Shown: piece after piece, positions 23,837 through 31,561 of the stretch | Layout: each line of letters begins with the position of its first letter | Position numbering within the stretch: the stretch's first letter is position 1 | Assembly (NCBI RefSeq): GCF_022760965.1 | Contig: NZ_JAKVIJ010000002.1 | Location: 186,001-250,000 of the forward strand | Direction: 5' to 3' | DNA: 64,000 bases | Source of the DNA: Simplicispira sedimenti | GTDB taxonomy: Bacteria > Pseudomonadota > Gammaproteobacteria > Burkholderiales > Burkholderiaceae_C | Made by a program: the position numbers and the translations under genes | Notes under the pieces: model-generated | Databases searched by the model: none | What the model was told of the DNA's origin: nothing | Seen by the model: the letters and a program-made list of their open reading frames with translations, nothing else

Positions 23837-26257
23837 ATGCCCGATTTTGCCCCGCTCTCCACTGCCAAGCGCCTGCTGACCGGAGGCGGTGCACAGCCTG
23901 CCGCCGTGGGGCGCTTTGAACTCAGGCGCCTGCTGGGCAAGGGGGCGCAGGCCAGCGTGTGGCTGGCACACGATCCGCGCCTGCAGCGCGAGGTGGCCAT
24001 CAAGCTGCTGCCGCCGGTGCAGGGGCAGGACGCCGCCGCGGTGCTGGAGCATTGGCTGCGTGAGGCACGCCATGTGGGGCGCCTGGCGCATCCGCACATC
24101 GTGCCCGTGTTCGAGGCCGATGTGCAGGGCCAGCAGCCCTACATCGTCTTTGAATATGTGCCCGGCTGCACGCTGGCCGAGCACCTGGAGCGGCAGGGGC
24201 GCTGTGCGCCACACGACGCGGTGTCCCTGGTGGTGGATGTGCTCGACGGCCTGCAGGCGGCCCACGCGGCGGGCATCGTGCACCGCGACCTGAAACCCTC
24301 GAACGTGATGGTGGACGCCCAGCGCAACGCCCGTGTCATGGACTTTGGCCTTGCTGCCGCCGTGGCCAGCACGCCCGATGCGCAGTTGGCCAGCGGTACC
24401 CCGGCCTACATGGCGCCCGAGGCCACGGCCAGCATGCCGCCCGCGCCTGCGATGGACATCTACTCTGCCGCGCTGGTGCTGGTGGAGCTGTTGACGGGCC
24501 GCCCCCTGATCCACCAGACCGATACCTGGCAGGCCCTGTATCGCATTGCCAACGACCGCATCGAGCTGCCCAAAGACCTGGGCAGCGGTGTGGACGATGC
24601 CTTGCGCGCCATCCTGCAGCACGCCTTGGCCCGTGACCCGGCGCAGCGCTATGCCTCGGCAGCGGAGTTCCGCGATGCGCTGCAGGCCTGGGCCGCACCG
24701 GTGAGTGCCTCCACCACAGCGGGCAACGCCACGCTGGACTTTTTGCTGCGGCGCATGCGCCACAAGAGCGACTTTCCGGCGCTGTCGGATTCGGTGGCGC
24801 GCATCCAGCGCGTGGCCAGCTCCGAGGACGACAGCATCAGCGACCTCACACGCGAAATCCTCAAGGACGTGGCACTGACGCACAAGCTGCTGCGTCTGGT
24901 CAACAGCGTGCTGTTTGCGCATGCCAGCCAAGGCTCGGTCAGCACGGTCTCGCGCGCAGTCAGCCTGGTGGGCTTCAATGCCGTGCGCAACATGGCGCTG
25001 GGCTTGGTGTTGCTGGAGCACATGCAGGACAGGCAGCATGCGGGGCAGATGCGCGAGGAGTTTTTGCGCGCCATGATGGCTGCGTCGCTGGCCTCCGAGC
25101 TGGGTGGCGCGGCCATGTCGGAGGAGTCGTTCATCGGTGCACTGTTCCAGAACCTGGGCCGCATGCTGTGTTCCTTCTACTTCGCCGAAGAGGCGGCGCA
25201 GATCCGCACCGCCGTGGCGGCGGGCACTGAGGAGGAGGCGGCCGCGATGCAGGTGCTGGGGCTGGGGTTGGAGGACCTGGGCGCTGGCGTGGCGCGGGTG
25301 TGGGGCCTGCCCGAAACCTTGCAGCGCTGCATTCGCAAACCGCTGGGGGCGCCGCCCCACCGCCCGCCAGAGAAGGGGGCCGAGGGCCTGCGCTGGCTGG
25401 CGCGGGCGGCCAATGAAGTGGCCACGGCCATCCTGCAGACGGAGCCGCAGCAGTTGGACGCTCGCCTGCAAAAGCTGGGTTCGGAATGGTCGCGCACCCT
25501 GGCCCTGCAGCCACAAGCCTTTGCCGATGCGACCTTGCGCGCGCGCCAGCAGTTGGTGGCGCTGGCGCAGGCGCTGGAGTTGCAGGTGGCCCCCGACAGT
25601 GCCGCCGCACGTCTGCTGCGCTTGCCTGCGCCGGTGGTGGATGCCGCCGCCAGCGATGAGCTGGCGCCGCACGAGCTGCATCCCCATGCCACCCAGCCGC
25701 TGACGGTGCAGGCCCCTGTCAGTGGCCCCCAGGCCCAGGCGCAGATGGCGGACGTGCTGTCGGCCGGCATCCAGGATGTGACCAATGCCATGGTCAACGA
25801 GGGTTTTGCGCTCAACGATGTGCTGCGCATGATTCTGGAGGCCATGTTCCGCGCGCTGGGTGCGCGCCGCATCGTGTTTGCCCTGCGTGATGCGCGCGCC
25901 GACGTGCTCACGGGACGCTTCGGGCTGGGGGAGGGTAGCGAAGCGGCGGTGCGTTCCCTGGCGGTGCCCTTGCGCGAAACCGCCGACCTGTTCACCGCGG
26001 TCTGTGTGCGTGGGGCCGATACCCTCATCAGCGACGCCACCGAGGCCCGCATGCAGGAGCGTCTTCCTGCGTGGTACCGCAAGGGGCTCAATGCGCCCAC
26101 CTTCTTGCTGCTGCCCCTGCAGATCAAGGGGCGGCCGTTTGCGCTGATCTATGCGGACCAGGAGCGCCCCGGCGCCCTGGCGGTGGATGACAAGGTGCTG
26201 GGGCTGCTGCGCACGCTGCGCAACCAGGCCGTCATGGCGTTTCGCCAGCGGACCTGA
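23837..26257 (+). CDS. Ser/Thr protein kinase fused to HDOD and GAF-like domains
   Basis: An 806-residue multidomain signalling protein. The kinase domain (about 27-285) has LGKGAQASVWLA, the catalytic Lys56 in EVAIKLL, IVHRDLKPSNVMVD, MDFGLA and a GTPAYMAPEA activation segment, so it looks active. An HDOD domain follows (about 295-500; LDFLLRRMRHKSDFPALSDSV, EILKDVALTHKLLRLVNSVL, VSLVGFNAVRNMALGLVL). A GAF-like domain lies at about 640-800 (QDVTNAMVNEGFALNDVLRMI to FLLLPLQIKGRPFALIYAD). No membrane segment is seen. The fusion suggests phosphorylation coupled to HDOD-based control of motility or c-di-GMP signalling, but the target is unknown. The ATG at 23837 is used; an in-frame GTG lies 33 nt upstream. 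Confidence 0.9.
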   Translation: MPDFAPLSTAKRLLTGGGAQPAAVGRFELRRLLGKGAQASVWLAHDPRLQREVAIKLLPPVQGQDAAAVLEHWLREARHVGRLAHPHIVPVFEADVQGQQPYIVFEYVPGCTLAEHLERQGRCAPHDAVSLVVDVLDGLQAAHAAGIVHRDLKPSNVMVDAQRNARVMDFGLAAAVASTPDAQLASGTPAYMAPEATASMPPAPAMDIYSAALVLVELLTGRPLIHQTDTWQALYRIANDRIELPKDLGSGVDDALRAILQHALARDPAQRYASAAEFRDALQAWAAPVSASTTAGNATLDFLLRRMRHKSDFPALSDSVARIQRVASSEDDSISDLTREILKDVALTHKLLRLVNSVLFAHASQGSVSTVSRAVSLVGFNAVRNMALGLVLLEHMQDRQHAGQMREEFLRAMMAASLASELGGAAMSEESFIGALFQNLGRMLCSFYFAEEAAQIRTAVAAGTEEEAAAMQVLGLGLEDLGAGVARVWGLPETLQRCIRKPLGAPPHRPPEKGAEGLRWLARAANEVATAILQTEPQQLDARLQKLGSEWSRTLALQPQAFADATLRARQQLVALAQALELQVAPDSAAARLLRLPAPVVDAAASDELAPHELHPHATQPLTVQAPVSGPQAQAQMADVLSAGIQDVTNAMVNEGFALNDVLRMILEAMFRALGARRIVFALRDARADVLTGRFGLGEGSEAAVRSLAVPLRETADLFTAVCVRGADTLISDATEARMQERLPAWYRKGLNAPTFLLLPLQIKGRPFALIYADQERPGALAVDDKVLGLLRTLRNQAVMAFRQRT

Positions 26258-26295
26258 CCCTGGAGGGGCTGCGCGCTGGCCGCGATAATCGCGGG

Positions 26296-27468
26296 ATGGC
26301 CACCACGATCGACAAGCCCACCCTGCTGCAACGCGTCCTCCCCTTGTTCAGGGGGTTTGACGGCTGGCTGGTGGCCATTGTCCTCATGCTGGCAGGCGTG
26401 GGCTTGGTGGCCATGTATTCGGCGGGCTATGACCACGGTACACGGTTTGTGGACCATGGGCGCAACATGCTGATCGCAGCGGGCATTTTGTTCCTGGTGG
26501 CCCAGGTGCCACCCCAGCGCATCATGGCGTTTGCCGTGCCGCTGTACCTGGCCGGGGTGGCATTGCTGGTGGCGGTGGCCCTGTTCGGCATCACCAAGAA
26601 GGGGGCGCAGCGCTGGGTCAACGTAGGCATCGTCATCCAGCCCAGCGAGATTCTCAAGATTGCCATGCCGCTGATGCTGGCCTGGTGGTTCCAGCGGCGC
26701 GAAGGGCAGTTGCGTCCGTTGGACTTTGTCGTGGCGGGGCTGTTGTTGGCGCTGCCCGTGGGGCTGATCATGAAGCAGCCCGATCTGGGCACGTCGCTGC
26801 TGGTGCTGGCGGCAGGGCTTTCCGTGATCTATTTCGCCGGCCTGCCCTGGAGGCTGGTGCTGCCGCCCGTGGTGCTGGGTTTGGTCGGCATTGCCGTGCT
26901 GGTGGCGATGGGCGACGATTGGTGTGCCGACGGCGTGCGCTGGCCCATCCTGCATGATTACCAGCAGCAGCGCATCTGCACGCTGCTGGATCCCACGCGC
27001 GACCCCCTGGGCAAAGGGTTCCACATCATCCAGGGCATGATTGCCATCGGCTCCGGCGGGGTTTTTGGCAAGGGCTTCATGGCGGGGACGCAGACGCACC
27101 TGGAGTTCATTCCGGAGCGCACCACGGACTTCATCTTTGCCGCCTATTCCGAGGAGTTCGGGCTGCTGGGCAACCTCGTGTTGGTGTTCGGTTTTCTGAT
27201 GCTCGTCTGGCGAAGCCTGGCCATTGCCATGGGCGCGGGAACGCTGTTTGGCCGACTCATGGCAGGCGCGGTGTCCATGATCTTCTTCACCTATGCGTTT
27301 GTGAACATGGGGATGGTCAGTGGCATGCTTCCCGTGGTGGGGGTGCCACTGCCGTTTGTGAGCTACGGGGGCACGGCCATGGTGACCTTGGGCCTGGCGC
27401 TGGGCATTCTCATGTCGATTGCGCGGGCGCAGCGCCTGCCGGTTCCCGGCAAACCGGTGGTGGCCTGA
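26296..27468 (+). CDS. rodA: Rod shape-determining SEDS glycosyltransferase RodA
   Basis: RodA polymerises peptidoglycan for lateral wall growth together with PBP2. The 390-residue product has about ten membrane helices and the SEDS signatures GAQRWVNVGIVIQPSEILKIAMPLMLAWW, LIMKQPDLGTSLLVLAAG, HLEFIPERTTDFIFAAYSEEFG and LPFVSYGGTAMV. The ATG is 6 nt after GATAAT with no Shine-Dalgarno. It follows the kinase-HDOD gene after 38 bp; the usual neighbours mreBCD and mrdA are not in the window. Confidence 0.96.
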   Translation: MATTIDKPTLLQRVLPLFRGFDGWLVAIVLMLAGVGLVAMYSAGYDHGTRFVDHGRNMLIAAGILFLVAQVPPQRIMAFAVPLYLAGVALLVAVALFGITKKGAQRWVNVGIVIQPSEILKIAMPLMLAWWFQRREGQLRPLDFVVAGLLLALPVGLIMKQPDLGTSLLVLAAGLSVIYFAGLPWRLVLPPVVLGLVGIAVLVAMGDDWCADGVRWPILHDYQQQRICTLLDPTRDPLGKGFHIIQGMIAIGSGGVFGKGFMAGTQTHLEFIPERTTDFIFAAYSEEFGLLGNLVLVFGFLMLVWRSLAIAMGAGTLFGRLMAGAVSMIFFTYAFVNMGMVSGMLPVVGVPLPFVSYGGTAMVTLGLALGILMSIARAQRLPVPGKPVVA

Positions 27469-27503
27469 GGCGCACTGGGCCGTGGCCGCCTAAAATCCTG
27501 CGG

Positions 27504-28988
27504 ATGACCTCTCGCCCCACCCTTGGCGCGCCGCGCAGCGCGCCCACCATTGATCGCATCGCCCAGGCCCAGCAGTGTCTCCTGGCCCCTTTTGGCCTGG
27601 ACGAAAGCCACCTGGCACGGGCCCTGGCAGAGATCCGCGCCCACCGCGTGGACGATGCCGACCTGTACTTCCAGACCACCCGCAGCGAGGGCTGGAGCCT
27701 GGAGGAAGGCATTGTCAAGACCGGCTCGTTTTCCATCGACCAGGGGGTGGGCGTGCGTGCCGTGTGCGGAGAAAAAACGGCCTTCGCCTATTCGGACGAC
27801 ATCTCCGAAGCCTCCCTGTTGGACGCTGCACGCACGGTGCGCAGCATTGCGGCGGCGGGGCATTCCGCGCGGGTGGCTGCCAAGGCACGCAAGGTGGCCA
27901 AAAGCCGCAGCCTGTACCCGGCCGTCGATCCGATTGCCACGCTGGACAGCACGGCCAAGGTGGCCTTGCTGGAGAAGGTGGAGCAGCGCGCCCGTGCCCG
28001 CGATCCGCGCGTGGTGCAGGTCATGGCCGGGCTGGCCAGCGAATACGACGTGGTGCTGGTAGCGCGTGCCGATGGCACCCTGGCCGCCGATGTGCGCCCG
28101 CTGGTGCGCCTGTCCGTCACGGTGATTGCGGAGCAGGGCGGTCGCCGGGAGGTGGGCTCTGCGGGCGGGGGCGGGCGTTTCGGCCTGGCGTATTTCGACG
28201 ACGTCCAGATCGGGCGTTATGTGGAAGAGGCGGTCAACACCGCACTGGTCAACCTGGAATCCCGACCCGCGCCGGCCGGCGAAATGACGGTGGTGCTCGG
28301 GCCCGGCTGGCCCGGCATTCTGCTGCACGAGGCCGTGGGCCACGGGCTGGAGGGCGACTTCAACCGCAAGGGCTCCAGTGCCTTCAGCGGGCGCATCGGC
28401 CAGCGCGTGGCCGCCAAGGGCGTGACCGTGCTGGACGACGGCACGCTGGCCGACCGGCGCGGCTCGCTCAATGTGGACGACGAGGGCCAGCCCAGCGGCT
28501 GCAATGTGCTGATCGAGGACGGCATTCTGCGCGGCTACATCCAGGATCGCATGAATGCCCGCCTGATGAACGTGGCGCCCACCGGCAATGGCCGGCGTGA
28601 AAGCTATGCCCACATTCCCATGCCGCGCATGACCAACACCTACATGCTGGCGGGCGACAAGGACCCGAAGGAGATCATTGCCAGCATCCGCAAGGGCCTC
28701 TATGCCACCAACTTTGGGGGTGGGCAGGTGGACATCACCTCGGGCAAGTTCGTGTTTTCGGCCAGCGAGGCCTACTGGGTGGAGAACGGCAAGATCCTCT
28801 ACCCCGTCAAGGGCGCCACCATCGTGGGCAGCGGCCCCGAATCGCTCAAGAAGGTCAGCATGATCGGCAACGACATGCGCCTGGACAGCGGCGTGGGCAC
28901 CTGCGGCAAGGAGGGCCAGAGCGTGCCGGTGGGCGTGGGCCAGCCCACCCTGCGCATCGACGGGCTGACGGTGGGCGGCACGGCATAG
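27504..28988 (+). CDS. tldD: TldD metalloprotease
   Basis: TldD forms a zinc protease with TldE (PmbA) that processes small peptides, including microcins and RiPP-like substrates. The 494-residue product has GVGVRAVCGEKTAFAYSDDI in the N-terminal domain, the HEAVGHGLEGDF motif (HExxxH-type metal site), then VTVLDDGTL, GILRGYIQDRMNARLM and a C-terminal TYMLAGDKDPKEII / FGGGQVDITSGKFVF region. Length is normal. No tldE is next to it, as is common. It is followed by a repeat copy and an unknown gene. Confidence 0.96.
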   Translation: MTSRPTLGAPRSAPTIDRIAQAQQCLLAPFGLDESHLARALAEIRAHRVDDADLYFQTTRSEGWSLEEGIVKTGSFSIDQGVGVRAVCGEKTAFAYSDDISEASLLDAARTVRSIAAAGHSARVAAKARKVAKSRSLYPAVDPIATLDSTAKVALLEKVEQRARARDPRVVQVMAGLASEYDVVLVARADGTLAADVRPLVRLSVTVIAEQGGRREVGSAGGGGRFGLAYFDDVQIGRYVEEAVNTALVNLESRPAPAGEMTVVLGPGWPGILLHEAVGHGLEGDFNRKGSSAFSGRIGQRVAAKGVTVLDDGTLADRRGSLNVDDEGQPSGCNVLIEDGILRGYIQDRMNARLMNVAPTGNGRRESYAHIPMPRMTNTYMLAGDKDPKEIIASIRKGLYATNFGGGQVDITSGKFVFSASEAYWVENGKILYPVKGATIVGSGPESLKKVSMIGNDMRLDSGVGTCGKEGQSVPVGVGQPTLRIDGLTVGGTA

Positions 28989-29120
28989 GTGGAGGGGGCA
29001 CCCCCCTTGTCGCCTTCGGCACCTTCCCCCCGCTCTCGCATCGCTGCGCAATTCGGGCAGGGGGACGCTCCCTGCACTGCGGGGCGGCCCTTGCGCGGGA
29101 GCCCTGGTGGGGCCGCGCCC
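28989..29120. repeat. Fourth, inverted and diverged copy of the GC-rich repeat of about 150 bp
   Basis: The plus strand reads CCTTCCCCCCGCTCTCGCA, GCAGGGGGACGCTCCC, GCGGGGCGGCCCTTGCGCGG and GAGCCCTGG. This is the reverse complement of the blocks seen at 4586-4925 and 9192-9353. It starts right after the tldD stop. The gap from 28989 to 29233 contains this repeat and no gene. Confidence 0.8.
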
Positions 29121-29233
29121 GCTACTGGGGTTTGGGGCGGAAGTGCCCGCAGGTGTTGCGGCCATGCACCACCTCGGGGCTGGGGGCGTCGGTGGCCGGT
29201 GCGCATGGCGGGGGAAGGTTGGACAATCGTGCC

Positions 29234-29776
29234 ATGGCTGCCTCTCGCCCCTTGTCCTTGCAAACGCTCCAGACATTTGGCGATATCAGCCGTTTTCTGC
29301 GCGAGGGCGTGGCGGACGAGGATTCGCGCCAGATGCGCGACAGCGTGGGTGCTTTGGCCCAGGTGATCGACGAGGCCGTCAAGGTGCGCCATGCGCGCCA
29401 CGAGGCGGCGCTGGTCACGCAGCATGCGCAAGGCCTGGTGGGTACGGTGCGTGAGCACCAGCGTTTCATCACCGGGCTTGGCTCGGCCTGGCATGCGTTG
29501 TACGAGTTCGGTGCTTACCAGAGTGCTCTGCGCGAACTGCGCAGGGCGGCCGAAGACTGGCTCAAGGCGCTGGAGCGCCGCAGCAGCCGCGAAGGCGCCG
29601 CTTTTGACCGTGTGGAACTGCTGGCCTGGCGCACTCTGGGCGAGGGGGTGTTGCTCATCGATATGTATGAGCAGGGCGGCACCAGCCTGCTCAGCGGTGT
29701 GCCGGAGTCTTCGCCACCTCCCGGCACCACGCCCTGGATGCGCATGGCGGCCTGGTGGAAGCGGCTGCGTGGCTGA
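29234..29776 (+). CDS. Conserved hypothetical protein, helical, cytoplasmic
   Basis: A 180-residue protein that I do not recognise. It is mostly alpha-helical with many Arg, Glu and Ala residues (TFGDISRFLREGVADEDSRQM, LRELRRAAEDWLKALERRSS) and has a Pro-rich patch (PESSPPPGTTPW) before a basic, Trp-containing end. No signal peptide or membrane helix is seen. The ATG is preceded by GACAAT at 6 nt and lacks a Shine-Dalgarno. It lies between tldD and the aroG leader. The aroG leader promoter candidate overlaps its stop. Confidence 0.7.
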   Translation: MAASRPLSLQTLQTFGDISRFLREGVADEDSRQMRDSVGALAQVIDEAVKVRHARHEAALVTQHAQGLVGTVREHQRFITGLGSAWHALYEFGAYQSALRELRRAAEDWLKALERRSSREGAAFDRVELLAWRTLGEGVLLIDMYEQGGTSLLSGVPESSPPPGTTPWMRMAAWWKRLRG

Positions 29777-29800
29777 AATGCCGGGCGCGGGCGCGATACT
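29773..29800 (+). promoter_or_regulatory. Candidate promoter for the aroG leader transcript
   Basis: CTGAAA (29773-29778) and GATACT (29795-29800) are separated by 16 bp. Each matches the sigma-70 consensus at four of six positions. Transcription would start near 29807, upstream of the leader peptide ATG at 29835. A second -10-like TACATT at 29821 is too close to that ATG for a normal leader. Weak evidence. Confidence 0.35.
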
Positions 29801-29834
29801 GCAGTGCAACGCAAATATGCTACATTCGGCCCCT

Positions 29835-29891
29835 ATGCCATCGCGCTTCGCTTTTTACTTTTGGTTTTGGTTCTCGGTCCCAGGCGGATGA
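29835..29891 (+). CDS. Candidate aromatic leader peptide of aroG (attenuator)
   Basis: The 18-residue reading frame encodes MPSRFAFYFWFWFSVPGG: five Phe, two Trp and one Tyr within a nine-residue run. Such a run is the classic sign of ribosome-mediated attenuation by charged aromatic tRNAs. It ends 38 nt before an intrinsic terminator hairpin and about 110 nt before aroG, the first enzyme of aromatic biosynthesis. No good Shine-Dalgarno precedes the ATG, which weakens the case. The codon run cannot be explained by any neighbouring gene. Confidence 0.72.
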   Translation: MPSRFAFYFWFWFSVPGG

Positions 29892-29929
29892 GAGGCGAGC
29901 GCGCGAGCACCCAGACACTTCCCACCCAA

Positions 29930-29965
29930 CCGCCGAAGCTGCAAAGCCCGGCGGTTTTTTGTTTT
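29930..29965 (+). terminator. Intrinsic terminator in the aroG leader (attenuator terminator)
   Basis: CCGCCG (29930-29935) pairs with CGGCGG (29949-29954), and the inner GCT/AGC extends the stem around a GCAA loop. TTTTTTGTTTTT follows at once. It lies between the aromatic leader peptide and aroG, so it would stop transcription before aroG unless an alternative structure forms. Confidence 0.85.
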
Positions 29966-30004
29966 TGAGCGTTTTCCCTTTCCACTTCTCACAGAAAGCA
30001 CCCC

Positions 30005-31135
30005 ATGAGCCCCAAAGCCCTGAGCGCCAGTGATGCCTGGTACCAAAGCGTCGAGAAAACCAGCGAGACCGACGACGAACGCATCAAGGACATCACCGTG
30101 CTGCCCCCTCCCGAACACCTGATTCGCTTCTTCCCGATCCGTGGCACGGCGGTGGAGCAGTTGATCACCCAGACGCGCAAGACCATCCACCAGATCATGC
30201 ACGGCAAGGACGACCGCCTGCTGGTGGTGATCGGCCCGTGCTCCATCCATGACCCGGCGGCTGCGCTGGACTATGCGCGCCGCCTGAAGGAAGTGCGCGC
30301 CCAGTACCAGGGCACGCTGGAGATCGTGATGCGCGTGTACTTCGAGAAGCCGCGCACCACCGTGGGCTGGAAGGGCCTCATCAATGACCCCTATCTGGAC
30401 GAGAGCTACCGCATCGACGAGGGGCTGCGCATCGCACGCCAGTTGCTCATTGAGATCAACCGCCTGGGCGTGCCGGCGGCCAGCGAGTTCCTGGACGTGA
30501 TCTCGCCCCAGTACATCGGCGACCTGATCGCCTGGGGTGCCATCGGTGCGCGCACGACGGAGAGCCAGGTGCACCGCGAGCTGGCCTCGGGCCTGTCGGC
30601 GCCGATCGGCTTCAAGAACGGCACGGACGGCAACATCCGTATTGCCACCGACGCCATCCAGTCGGCCAGCCGGGGTCATCACTTCCTGTCGGTGCACAAG
30701 AATGGCCAGGTCGCCATCGTCAATACCAAGGGCAACAAGGACTGCCACGTCATCCTGCGTGGCGGCAAGGCGCCCAACTACGATGCGACCAGTGTGGCCG
30801 CCGCCTGCAAGGAACTGGAAGCCGCCAAGCTTCTGCCGACGCTGATGGTGGACTGCAGCCACGCCAACAGCAGCAAGCAGCACGAGAAGCAGCGCGACGT
30901 GGCGGGGGACATTGCCGCTCAGATCGCTGCGGGCTCGCACAACGTGTTCGGCGTCATGATCGAAAGCCATCTGGTGGCAGGCGCGCAGAAGTTCACGCCG
31001 GGCAAGGACCAGCCCGGTGCACTGGAATACGGCAAGAGCATCACCGACGCCTGCCTGGGCTGGGACGACTCGCTCCACGCGCTGGCCGACCTGTCTCAGG
31101 CCGTTCTGGCGCGCCGCCAGCGTGCCAAGGTGTAA
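30005..31135 (+). CDS. aroG: 3-deoxy-7-phosphoheptulonate (DAHP) synthase, class I
   Basis: The enzyme condenses phosphoenolpyruvate and erythrose 4-phosphate in the first step of aromatic amino-acid synthesis. The 376-residue product has LLVVIGPCSIHDPAAALDYA, YFEKPRTTVGWKGLINDP, the metal-site Cys in GPCSIHD and DCSHANSSKQHEKQ. It belongs to the AroG/AroF/AroH type, and its length is slightly above the E. coli 350. The feedback amino acid cannot be read directly. The upstream F/Y/W leader peptide and terminator suggest control by aromatic tRNA charging. Confidence 0.95.
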   Translation: MSPKALSASDAWYQSVEKTSETDDERIKDITVLPPPEHLIRFFPIRGTAVEQLITQTRKTIHQIMHGKDDRLLVVIGPCSIHDPAAALDYARRLKEVRAQYQGTLEIVMRVYFEKPRTTVGWKGLINDPYLDESYRIDEGLRIARQLLIEINRLGVPAASEFLDVISPQYIGDLIAWGAIGARTTESQVHRELASGLSAPIGFKNGTDGNIRIATDAIQSASRGHHFLSVHKNGQVAIVNTKGNKDCHVILRGGKAPNYDATSVAAACKELEAAKLLPTLMVDCSHANSSKQHEKQRDVAGDIAAQIAAGSHNVFGVMIESHLVAGAQKFTPGKDQPGALEYGKSITDACLGWDDSLHALADLSQAVLARRQRAKV

Positions 31136-31174
31136 GCTAGCGGCTGTTTCTTATCCCCCACTGAAAGGCATTTC

Positions 31175-31486
31175 ATGCATAGCGTAGTGACGGTTTCCCT
31201 GGGTCAAAGTCAGGAATTTCGTTTCGAACTCGATGGCGTCGCACCCATGGCGCACGAAGAGGCGCGGCTCTGGCTCGATGGCGAATTCACTGCCATGGAG
31301 TGCGAGCCTCTGCGTGCCAGCGGCAAGGTGCTGCTGGCCGACAAGGTGCTGGTGGTGGCGCGGGATGCGGGCGTCTCCCGGCTGGGCGATCGCGAGTGGC
31401 TGGGCCAGTTTGCACGCGCAGTGACTGCAGCGCTGTCGCGCCCTGTGGTGCGTATTGACCTGCAGGGAATGACCATCGCTTACTGA
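31175..31486 (+). CDS. Conserved hypothetical protein, 103 aa
   Basis: A small soluble protein of unknown function. Visible features are an N-terminal beta-like stretch (MHSVVTVSLGQSQEFRFELD), an acidic middle and LLADKVLVVARDAGVSRLGD. No cysteine cluster, signal peptide or membrane helix is present. It starts 39 bp after aroG on the same strand, so it may be cotranscribed with it. Its 3' end converges on mpl across a hairpin and a repeat copy. Confidence 0.7.
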   Translation: MHSVVTVSLGQSQEFRFELDGVAPMAHEEARLWLDGEFTAMECEPLRASGKVLLADKVLVVARDAGVSRLGDREWLGQFARAVTAALSRPVVRIDLQGMTIAY

Positions 31487-31496
31487 TGGAATAGGT

Positions 31497-31545
31497 GTTT
31501 TGCGCCCTTCAATAGGGCGCAAAGCGCTACAAAAATAATAGCTAA
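31497..31545. repeat. Hairpin plus interspersed repeat copy between convergent genes
   Basis: TGCGCCCT (31501-31508) and AGGGCGCA (31514-31521) form a perfect 8-bp stem with a TCAAT loop. It is followed by AAGCGCTACAAAAATAATAGC, the repeat core. It lies between the ends of the 103-aa gene and mpl. It has no U-tract on either strand, so terminator function is uncertain. Confidence 0.6.
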
Positions 31546-31561
31546 AGCGGCGCGGGCCGCA

